From the NCBI GenBank assembly GCA_947044365.1, contig OX345649.1:1606430-1670429 (forward strand): 64,000 bases of DNA, written 5' to 3'. This DNA is from Petrosia ficiformis. Its lineage: Eukaryota; Porifera; Demospongiae; Haplosclerida; Petrosiidae. The notes under the pieces were generated by a model. The model was not told where the DNA came from. It made no database searches and saw only the letters and a list, made by a program, of their open reading frames with translations. A program made the position numbers and the translations under genes. Positions 39,701 to 52,200 of this stretch are shown one piece after another; the stretch's first letter is position 1, and each line of letters begins with the position of its first letter.

Positions 39701-40182
39701 CAACACATTCTTTTATTATCCAAAACACACGCGCAATCACTTGGGCTAGGGCTGAGTGATAGTGAAGCTATCACAATACTTTGATTTAATTGATATACTG
39801 TGTTTGTCAAGTTCATGTCTTGCACTAAAACTGAATTTGTAAGTTTGTTCCATTGTGGTGACGTTTTTGAAAGTGTGGCTTTCTAAAGCCAACTTGGGTA
39901 CATGTACCTTAGATTACTGACCTTCACCTTTAGTACTGGTGAAATAAATCTGTAGCTTAGAGTAATCTGTTGTAGAGAAAACAAAATATTCCCTTACACT
40001 GTCTTAGAGCTATTCCTTATTTGGAATGATCTCTCTAAAATTGCTTCCCATCTCCAACAGCTTTTCACGTGGCAATGGAGGCGTGATGATTTGTGCGATA
40101 GGAATTTTAGGTAGCGCTATCATGATAGTATACAACTGTGTTGATTATGATAGTCACACTATCACTACATCACCCAGCCCTA

Positions 40183-40214
<32 letters not shown>

Positions 40215-43200
40215 ACACACTGTAATTCTTGTGTTATATTTTTATATTAATGTTAATTTTCTAGCTCTTCCTGATATTGAACTATTCTCTGATCCTATTA
40301 ATGTTTCAAGTGGTAGCACAATACGACTGGACTGTTTTGCAGATGGTTCTCCCATTCAAGATGTGCAATGGTTATTCACAAACATTAGTGGAAGCAAAGT
40401 GTTTGAAATAAGATACATCATTAATAATGCTATGACCAGAACAGGGAATATAGAATATGAGTCATTTGTTAATGATGTCCCTGGGTCTTTTATTGCAGAG
40501 CAGTACTTCATTGATCCACCTGATGCTGATAGATCAACTGAACTGTACGGCGGACTAACTATCAAGCATATCACATCATATCAAGCAGGAGTGTATAGCT
40601 GTACTTTAAAAAATATATTTGGAATGGAATCTAGAACTGTCTATGTACAAGTACAATGTAAGTATAACATACATGTGGAGTATATCTGTTATCTGATCTT
40701 GTTTGCATACTTTGGGTTTTGATGTCCCTACATCTTTCATTTTTATTGAAAATTATAATACATAGCAACTTCAGCACTTCTGTTGTTCACTGATGATTTG
40801 ATAACATTTTGACCTATTTTGATCAGTTAGTTAGTAATTCAGATATATATGGTATTACTAAAGTAGCCATCCACCTTAATCAATGCTAATGGAGATAATG
40901 TACATATTCTACTTTATAATGTATCTTTTGCAACATAATTATACATACTGAGATAGTTTTCTCCCTAGACCTGTTTAACATGGTGCTGCACCTCTTTACT
41001 TTAATTGTATTGCTTATGCCAGTGAACTCCATAAAATATGTCTGATAAATTATGTTACAAATGTCACTCTATGTCAATTTGAATACTGTACTGAAATATA
41101 GCAATAGCTAATAAAACAACCATGTATATATATTCTCTATTGTTCTTTTCACATTCATTGACACAGTTTTTCCAATAATCACAACACCACCTTTTGATAG
41201 TATTGGTATATTCAATGAGACCTCAAGCCTGACATGTCAAGCATTTAGCTCTCTTGTACCTAATATCACCTGGATAAAAGATGGCATACAACTTGACCCT
41301 TTCAATGATCTTGACCTGTCCACTGATACATATGTGAATGAGTTTACACGTACAAGTATTCTGTTTTTCAATAATTTGGATTTTGATGATTCTGGAACTT
41401 ATGTTTGTAGAGCTGTAAATAACTTAGTGAGTCCTGTAATGACATATTCAAAGAATGCCACCTTCATTGTGAATCGTAAGTGTTTTCTTTTAAAATAATT
41501 ATGTATGTGGTATATATATATATATATTTATATATAGTATAATGGTGACATCATCCCTTTGATGTAATGAGTTCTATATAATGCATATAGACCTTCCACG
41601 TGCACACTATGCAGGAGATGTCTCCATCATACAATATATTGTAAATAGTATGCTAACAGGTCCTATATACAAAATATAGGACCTAAGTTTTGTGTCCGAG
41701 GATGTGATATAGCCAGAGCCTGCGAGGGCTATATCACATTCGAGGACACAAAACAAGGGTCCTATATTATGTATATAGGACCTGTTAGCATACTATATAT
41801 ATTACATATATATATATATATATATGTTATATATAACATGTTTCAGAGGTCTATATGCGTTATATAAACCTGCCACGAGGTAAGATATCACCCGAGGACA
41901 TAGCCCGAGGGTGATATCATCCGAGTTGGCAGGTTTATATAATGCATATAGACAGATGAAACATGTTATATCTGATATATTTTAGAATGAGATTCATACC
42001 TTGGATTGTCCTGCAAGAGATTGTCATTGAGTCCGTAAGAAATCGCCGTCGAGTTTCACAAGGTTGATATTTTAAAATATAAACCTATTTTGAGGTTTAT
42101 ATGAGAAATATAAACTTACACGCCCCATAAAAATGTATGGGCTATGAATCTCATTATGAGATATATATATATTATATATGTAAATATTTTCAACTAGCAG
42201 AGGGGGAAACCTGTGATCCTCCTCCCCCTAATCATGACGTTTTCTGACATATTACCACAGAATAAGTAATAAGTCTGCTGTTAAGATAATAGTAATGGAG
42301 AGAACAAAAAATCGTACTTTCATGGACACCATCTAAAAATCTCATAGGATATTTATTTGTCCTGGATTGAATGCTTAATAGTTGTTAGTGATTGTCACTT
42401 GTATTATATTCTACTTTCAAGTTTAATCCTTTCCTATGCTCCATTCTTTTATTTGTAGATCCTCCTGTACTTCAAGACAGTGAGGGTCTTGCTGTAGTGA
42501 ATGAAACTCAGACCATCAACATGAGCTGTACTTTCTTTAGTCTTCCTTCACCAGATATAACATGGAGCAGATCAATTCCATCCATAGGCCTGCAGATAAT
42601 AGACAATGAGAAATACACTATTTACATTATGAACATCCCTTCTGATGGAGGGGTTTTAAGTTTATCAACTTTGGAAATTATGAATGTGGATGGATTAGAT
42701 ACTGGTATTTACACATGCTTAGCCTCTAACTTTGCTCATGGACCATCTGCACCAGTTGATACTAGTAGTAATACTTTCTCTGTCCTTGTGCAAAGTACGT
42801 ACACAATATTTGGATATATTAGAGGATGGACAGATGGATATATGTTTGCAGTGACACATTAATGTACAAATAGTGAAAAGATAGTATAAGGGCATTAAAT
42901 GGAATTATGAACTATGCAGAGATTATGTTATAATTATTGTACATAATGTATACTTGAGCTTTATAGTATTCAGTGTTCTCCCTAGGCTCTTTTGGAGTAG
43001 GGGGCCCCCACAGCTTCTGCATCCAAAATCCTTTGATGTGGCAATGGGAGTGGCCTATATTCTTTGATATAGACTCCAGGCCACACCCTCCCCCTATGCC
43101 TTGATCATTTTCTAGGGAGAACACTGGTATTTATTTCTAACTCAATCTTATTCTATGGTACAATGCATTTCTGAAGCTGTTCTGAATGTGTACATGTTTG

Positions 43201-46200
43201 TGTTCATGTACATGTATGCATACATATACATGCATGTATACAGATACATGTATGCATATGTGTACATGTTTGCATATGTGTACATGTTTGTGTACATGTA
43301 CACATTCATATACATGCACAGTAATATTCATAGCGTTTCTGGTCATTTTACTTCTACTGATGTGTTTGGCACAAATTTTCATAATTTTGATTGATAAAAA
43401 TTACATGATAGAGAAGTTGGTTAGGATTAACCATCCTATAGGTGTTATATTAAAAAAACAGACATTCTCTTTCCAGGAAACAACATGACCGTAGTTAAAC
43501 CTGAACCACTGATCACCATTCGATCAAGAGGCTCAAGCTCTAACCACTACGCCACACTGCCTCCTTAAAAAAAGAGTGCCCATCAAACTGGGACTTGTTG
43601 ATGGGAGTGACTAAACCACAACAAGTGTGTGTAAGACATCGAATGGTCAGTGGTTCAGGTTCAACTACAGTCATGTTGTTTCCTGGAAAGAGAGTGTCTG
43701 TTTTTCTGTGGACTTCATTGCTCTTAAAAATTACAGTCTATATCTTTATATACCTTTCTTTAGTTCCTCCTACCATCAGATTCCCATCTGGTTCTCCTGT
43801 GCTTGGTATTGTATATAATGAAATCATACTAACATTTGTTATAGACAATGCTTTTCCATCTGTTAAACCATCAAATGTCATATGGAAATTTCGTTCTGAT
43901 TCATCTCAGCTAACTATGACACTGTCAACTGGATCCAGATATTCTTTCTCTAATGATAGACTAAGTCTAACCATTACTGATCTTACTCATGATGATCAGG
44001 GACAGTATACTATAACTGCTACTAATGAAGCTGGTACTGATCAGTATTTCATTACATTGGATATTGAAGGTGTGTGTGTGTGTGTGTGTACGTGCGTGTG
44101 TGCTTGCATGCAAGCATGTATGCATGGATAGATATATGCATATGTGCATTGCATGTATGTATGTGTGTATGATGCATTCCATCTACTTAGATCATGTAAT
44201 TAGTATTTACTAACTGCCTTGTAATCAGAATTATGTCTACTTTTACTATTTTAATCAGCAATCATTCAAGCAATTGTAAAAAGATCATTTAATTTAATAA
44301 TTAAATTAATCCTACCATGCTAATGGTAAACAGATAGACCAGTCAGATTCCAATAAATGAGGTTGCTAGAAACTTTTACCTCAGCGTATAAATCTATACT
44401 CACATTTCTGCTAGAAGTTCATGCTAGTTTTTTTCCAAACCTTACTTTCACACAATTCTATGTTAGCTATGTCTATGAGCACAGTTTAGCTTTGAAATTA
44501 CTTTAATGAATTAATTTACTCATCAATTCTGTATATCCTACAATACTCAGTAAATACAGCAATGACTATGTATTCATCCATTATTATCAAGTTTATTAAT
44601 TATTTCCATCCTATTTTTCAGCTGCTCCTGAGATAATTACACCTCCTGATGACACTAATGTCCTACCAAGCCATAATGCTTCACTTGTATGTGGAGCAAC
44701 ATCTGAACCAATGCACACCACTCAATGGTTCAAGGGTGACAGTATTATCAATGGTACATCTGATAAGTATACTATTACTGAGATGCCTGGATTAATGGAG
44801 GGAGAGACTGTGTCAATACTAACAGTATATGATGCAATAATGAATGACACTGATGATTATACTTGTGTTGTTACAAATGTTCATGGATCTCAGAATCATA
44901 CAGCTCATCTAGAAGTTCAAGGTTGTTATATAATTATTATGATATTACAATTATGAAATGTAATTATAATTATGTTATGTGTGTGTACTCACTAGTACGA
45001 ACCACAGCTTTACTATGTACCATTAGATCCCTTCTGATGGAAGGGTTTTATGTTTATCAACTTTGGAAATTATGAATGTGGATGGATTAGATACTACTAG
45101 TTACACATGCTTACCCTTGAACTTTGCTCATGGACCATCTGCACCAGTTGATACTAGTAGTAATACTTTCTCTGTCCTTGTGCAAAGTACGTACACAATA
45201 TTTGGATATATTAGAGGATGGACAGATAGATATATGTTTGCAGTGACACATTAATGTACAAATAGTGAAAAGATAGTATAAGGGCATTAAATGGAATTAT
45301 GAACTATGCAGAGATTATGCTATAATTATTGTACATAATGTATACTTGAGCTTTATAGTATTCAGTGTTCTCCCTAGGCTCTTTTGGAGTAGGGGGCCCC
45401 CACAGCTTCTGCATCCAAAATCCTTTGATGTGGCAATGGGAGTGGCCTATATTCTTTGATATAGACTCCAGACCACACCCTCCCCCTATGCCTTGATCAT
45501 TTTCTAGGGAGAACACTGGTATTTATTTCTAACTCAATCTTATTCTATGGTACAATGCATTTCTGAAGCTATTCTGAATGTGTACATGTTTGTGTTCATG
45601 TACATGTATGCATACATATACATGCATGTATACAGATACATGTATGCATATGTGTACATGTTTGCATATGTGTACATGTTTGTGTACATGTACACATTCA
45701 TATACATGCACAGTAATATTCATAGCGTTTCTGGTCATTTTACTTCTACTGATGTGTTTGGCACAAATTTTCATAATTTTGATTGATAAAAATTACATGA
45801 TAGAGAAGTTGGTTAGGATTAACCATCCTATAGGTGTTATATTAAAAAAACAGACATTCTCTTTCCAGGAAACAACATGACCGTAGTTGAACCTGAACGA
45901 CTGATCACCATTCGATCAAGAGGCTCAAGCTCTAACCACTACGCCACACTGCCTCCTTAAAAAAAGAGTGCCCATCAAACTGGGACTTGTTGATGGGAGT
46001 GACTAAACCACAACAAGTGTATGTAAGACATCGAATGGTCAGTGGTTCAGGTTCAACTACTCTCATGTTGTTTCCTAGAAAGAGAGTGTCTGTTTTTCTG
46101 TGGACTTCATTGCTCTTAAAAATTACAGTCTATATCTTTATATACCTTTCTTTAGTTCCTCCTACCATCAGATTCCCATCTGGTTCTCCTGTGCTTGGTA

Positions 46201-49200
46201 TTGTATATAATGACATCATACTAACATTTGTTATAGACAATGCTTTTCCATCTGTTAAACCATCAAATGTCATATGGAAATTTCGTTCTGATTCATCTCA
46301 GCTAACTATGACACTGTCAACTGGATCCAGATATTCTTTCTCTAATGATAGACTAAGTCTAACCATTACTGATCTTACTCATGATGATCAGGGACAGTAT
46401 ACTATAACTGCTACTAATGAAGCTGGTACTGATCAGTATTTCATTACATTGGATATTGAAGGTGTGTGTGTGTGTGTGTGTACATGCGTGTGTGCTTGCA
46501 TGCAAGCATGTATGCATGGATAGATATATGCATATGTGCATTGCATGTATGTATGTATGTGACACGTATGATGCATTCCATCTACTTAGATCATGTAATT
46601 AGTATTTACTAACTGCCTTGTAATCAGAATTATGTCTACTTTTACTATTTTAATCGGCAATCATTCAAGCAATTGTAAAAAGATCATTTAATTTAATAAT
46701 TAAATTAATCCTACCATGCTAATGGTAAACAGATAGACCAGTCAGTAAATACAGCAATGACTATGTATTCATCCATTATTATCAAGTTTATTAATTATTT
46801 CCATCCTATTTTTCAGCTGCTCCTGAGATAATTACACCTCCTGATGACACTAATGTCCTACCAAGCCATAATGCTTCACTTGTATGTGGAGCAACATCTG
46901 AACCAATGCACACCACTCAATGGTTCAAAGGTGACAGTATTATCAATGGTACATCTGATAAGTATACTATTACTGAGATGCCTGGATTAATGGAGGGAGA
47001 GACTGTGTCAATACTAACAGTATATGATGCAATAATGAATGACACTGATGATTATACTTGTGTTGTTACAAATGTTCATGGATCTCAGAAACATACAGCT
47101 CATCTAGAAGTTCAAGGTTGTTATATAATTATTATGATATTACAATTATGAAATGTAATTATAATTATGTTATGTGTGTGTACTCACTAGTACGAACCAC
47201 AGCTTTACCATGTACCATTAGATCCCTTCTGATGGAAGGGTTTTAAGTTTATCAACTTTGGAAATTATGAATGTGGATGGATTAGGTACTACTAGTTACA
47301 CATGCTTACCCTTGAACTTTGCTCATGGACCATCTGCACCAGTTGATACTAGTAGTAATACTTTTTCTGTCATTGTGCAAAGTATGTACACAATATTTGA
47401 ATGAATAGATATATTAGAGGATTGACAGCCTGAAGGTACATTGTGTACCTGACAAGCACAACATTTAATATGTGTGTTCTTGGCTACAAAATGAAAGTAT
47501 CTTTTTACTCATGGGATATGTTGCAACAATGAAACAGTCAATATGCACAACTGAAATATACATTACATATAGAAAAATAGTATTATGGTCCACATCCAAT
47601 AATTATGTTTTGTGACAATCTGTTATGCCTACTTCTCATTTCACAATAGCTAGCCCCACTCTTTAATTTCAGTAGACATTGATGTTTGGTTATACTCATA
47701 CTAACAGGGTTTTAACAATAGTAGGTTCTTTGACCTATCCAACCAATGTCTATCAATGGAACCCAAATCTAAAAATAACAGTAATGTACATGTAGGTAGT
47801 AATAATAGTTCTCAGTATACTGATTGTTCTGTGCCTGGATCTCTTTGTCCTGTTTCCTGTGCATTTGATATATCTAATCACATTGGAGTGGATGAGATGG
47901 ATAGATATATTATTATATCTCATCTCACTATATGTAATCTTGAGAAAATAGATGAATAGATGAATTGTCTTATACTTGCTTTGCTGTGAACAACATTTCT
48001 AATGTGATCAATACAGCAGAAGCAACTTATGCTAACCTTATTGTACAAGGTGTGTTATAATTATAATCTCTTTTTTTGATTACTAATTTCCACTACTCTT
48101 CTTTGTTTATCTTTGTTTTTATTTTGTTTTTTTTTCTTTCCAATTTGTCTATATATTCACTTTCTTTTTTTCATTTCTCAGTTCCTCCTCGTGTATTAAT
48201 AAACACAGATAATCCATTAGGTGTGGTCAATCAGTCAGTTACTCTCACATTCAGTATTGTAGATGCTTCCCCACAAGTAATATTGGACAACATTCAATGG
48301 ATGTTTAATGACACAGTGATAAATAACTTCACAGAGCCCTTGTTACTAGAACATATATTCTCTCCTGATTTACTTAGTCTAACACTTACTAACGTTCAAC
48401 ATAGTGATCAAGGGTACTATTCTCTCACTGCTACTAATGAAGCTGGTACTAATACTGCATCTATCTTCCTAGAAGTTGAAGGTAATGTATTAATTTTTCT
48501 TTTTGATAATTTTGAGCTTTGCAAACGTAATAAACAAGTTCTTTAGATAGAATGTTTCGGCCCCAGAGCCTTCCTCAGCTTTATTATAACAAAAAAATAC
48601 AACAACCAGTAGACTATTTATATCCACACACAAATGACAGATACTTGTATAAGATTGGGTCCTAAGTACAATATAACGTATTGTATTCCACAATACATTG
48701 GTAAACAAAAAAAAACACCACACAATACAAGGATAAGCAATCAACATATCACGTCCTGAGAAACAATAGTGACATCATGAAGGCTGTATGATATCACAGA
48801 GTGTTCCAGCGGCTGTTATGACATCACAGGAGTCCTTGGAGATATTGAGCAACCTGTCTAAGGTCCAGGCTGGGTTTAATTGTAATCCAGGATCAGTATT
48901 CACAGTATTCTCTGTAGTTCTGATGTAGATGGTTTCTTTGATTTTTCTATGTTGCAAGTTTGGTTCTTGCTCCAAAACAATGCTATTCTCCCAGTCTATA
49001 TTATGCCCAGTGGAGGTATGATGGCAGGTTAAAGCATTGTTCATATCACCTCTCTTAACAGCCCTTTGATGTTCTTCAACCCTGGTTCAGGTTTCTCCCG
49101 GTTTCTCCCACATATACAGCTCCACATTCGCAAGGTATTTCATAAATAACCCCAACTTTCTTCTCAATAGATACTTTGCTTTTAACTTGTGTTAGTAGAG

Positions 49201-52200
49201 AGCGGAGTGTAGGTTTGGAGGTAAAAGCTGTCACTACTCCGAGTGTTTTGCAAGTTCTATTGATATATAGCTTCACTGAGTCCTCTTACATAAGGTAGAA
49301 CCAGAGTCTTCTTTTTTTCTTCATTTTCTTCTTTATTTCCTTCACCCTTATACTGGTTTCCCCATATTGTGCGAGTAACTCTATAGGTAGGAAACCCATT
49401 TGCTTGAAAAACGTCTTGCAGTCTACATAGTTCTTGGTGTAAATATCTATCTGAGCAGATATTGAATGCTCTCTTTTTCAGGCAACTAATGATACCCATT
49501 TTTGTTCTGGGATGGTGATTGGATCTATAATTTAGGTATCTATCTGTGTGAGTTGGCTTTCTATATACAGATGTAATCAGTCTGAATCCCTTTCTTTCTA
49601 CTTGTACGTCCAAGAAGGCTATTTTTCCTGCACTTTCAACCTCCATAGTAAACTTAATTCAATCATGCAAGCTGTTGATGTGCTGTAGGAACTCATCCAG
49701 TGAGTCTCTCCCATGTGGCCAAATCACAAAGGTGTCATCCACATATCTTATCCACATATCTTTTCCACAACTTTGGTATCTGTCATTTGTGTGTGGATAT
49801 AAATAGTCTACTGGTTGTTGTATTTTTTTGTTATAATAAAGCTGAGGAAGGCTCTGGGGCCGAAACGTTCTATCTAAAGAACTTGTTTATTACGTTTGCA
49901 AAGCTCAAAATTATCAAAAAGAAAAATGAACAACGACCTATATTGTATTAATATTCAACTAATAACATAGTAATACATTCATTAGTACATTCTTCTCATA
50001 CATATTGTATACTGTTTATTCACTTGCAAGTTTAATTTTTTTCAGCTGCCCCTGTAATTGTTACACCTCCAAGTAATGAATTACAGTTAGAAGGAAATGA
50101 TGTCATGTTTGAATGTCAAGCTATTGCTGAACCAACACATTCAGTTAAATGGATGTTTAAAAATCAATTATTAGACACTGAGAGTAACAAGTATTCAATA
50201 GATTCCACTGGTGAACTGACTGTATCTAATGTACAGTTAAATGATACAGGACTATACACTTGTACTGTTAGTAATATTCATGGGAATGCATCAGCTTCAG
50301 CTTATCTCACTGTACAAGGTTAGATTATTTTATCGTTGCTATTTGATAAGCTCATTGTTTCTTTATGTATTAGTTATAGCACCCTATACAGTGCAATACC
50401 TTAATGTTGCATGAGGGTGGGACAATGAAGGTCGAGATTACATAATGCACAAGCGAAGTGAGTGTATTATTTAATTGAGACCTTTATTGACTTCACAATA
50501 AAACACATATTGCACTCTAAAGGGTGCTATAAGTGTTTTAATGCATACTGACTTAATGCACATGTGCATTACGTGAATATAATTGTAATAAGAAAGAATG
50601 ACACTACTTTATACAAAGAAAGCCAGTTTAATAATACACAGATGCTCCAGTTATTGTTGTAGAAAGCATTTATCCAGTGGCGTTCACAAGGGAGGGGTGT
50701 GGTAGATTCCTGACCTTTACCTTTAGTACTGGTGGAATAAATCTGTAGCTTAGATTAATCTGTTGTAGAGAACCAAAATATTCCCTTACAATGCCTTACG
50801 GCTGCTCCTCATTACATCTCACTAGAATTGCTTTTCATCTAAAAACAGTTTCTCATGTGGAAGTGGAGGTGCGAACATTTGTGCGATAGCAATTTTAGCT
50901 ACTGCTATCGTGATAGTAACTATTTCAATTATGATAGTCACACTATCACTACTATATCACCCCACCCTAACACACACACACACAAACACTAATCTCTATT
51001 ATATATATGCACAACAAGGTTGGGATGATACTTGAACAGGGGGTTAACATACACATGTAGGAGCCAACCCTACATAATTACAACTCTGTTTTTTCCTTTA
51101 TAGCAGTCTAGATGCTTATGTAGAGTTATATGGGTTATTATTTTTTGGGTCCTATGTAAACCTCCTGTGCAAGTACCATTCCTGACCTGCATACTTATAG
51201 TATATAGTAGAAATATATAGATTTACATTATTGTTATAAAACAGAAATATCTGTTATGAATATACAGTTTTTCTATAGTGTTTTCCTCTCCTATAGCAAC
51301 CTCTGAAGTGTTTTCCTCCCCTATACCAACCTCCTTTGACTCTCCCACAGGCTCTCCATCAGGTATACAATATATAATATACGAGTATTATACTGTTTTT
51401 TAATAAATGAGCTGTTAATTTTTTGATCTCTCTTTCTCCAGGTCTTGATGAATCCTTCGTAATCATTATTACAGTATCAATTATTATAGTGTTTATTAGT
51501 GCAGTGCTGTTAGTGATAATATTGTTTGTATTAAAGCATAAGAGAAATAAAAGTCGATCTGAAGCACAGTAAGTATTGTGACAAATCACTTATCGTAGTG
51601 CATGCAGAAATATAGTAATAACTAATAACTTATACTTTTTACATACATAGAAGTGTTATGATGAGTGATTTGAATAGTACAGTGTACAGAAATGGTATAT
51701 GAACACTATTGAATTATGTGTATTCATTATCATAATGTTTCTCAATTATGTTTGCCATTAGAGGAGTTTGTTATGGAAGCAAGAGATGAAGTTATTCGAA
51801 CAATTGTTCAAAATAAGGTTGGAACAAAGGTAGATTTAGGGGAGCTCTATAGCAGTTTAATTCCTTCATCAAGACTAAAAATGATTGAAAAGATTGGTCA
51901 AGGTGAAGAGTGAACATGTAGTCCTGTAAATGTTCTTTCTTTATTTTGATGACATGTACATGTAATTTTTACTAGTACACATCTATAGGAAACTAGGAAC
52001 AGGAATAACAAAATATGAGAAGTATATAATTATTATGAATATGAGGATACATGATATCTGTGTAAATTATAATGAGAACAATATGGATTTGTGTGATAAT
52101 AGTGTATACCTAAGTGGTGATAATATTATGTCTCAGCCTTGTTTTATTATGCTTTACATCAGTACCTTTTCTATAGTACAATATAGACCTTTTTATCTAT

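Larger units (their letters stand above)
45187..47381 (+). repeat. Partial internal duplication D2 (a5-a6 segment)
   Basis: Repeats the 42795-45186 segment: a4 downstream intron, 155-bp MITE, SPVVQ relic, SINE, a5, a6 and a4 fragment. The crossover most likely took place between the a4 exon and the a4 fragment, which share their 3' sequence. Confidence 0.85.
48495..49943 (-). mobile_element. 5'-truncated Penelope-like retroelement with inverted terminal repeats
   Basis: About 150-bp inverted arms (48498-48657 and 49771-49926) flank a minus-strand coding core. The core has reverse transcriptase with YVDD (49734-49745), the downstream RT region, and a GIY-YIG endonuclease. A 9-bp repeat TGTATTAAT flanks the insertion (48486-48494 and 49944-49952), with about 17 extra bases before the right copy. 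Penelope-like elements are known for an RT plus GIY-YIG layout and for terminal repeats in direct or inverted orientation. It lies in the intron between e7 and e8, antisense to the receptor. Confidence 0.88.
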
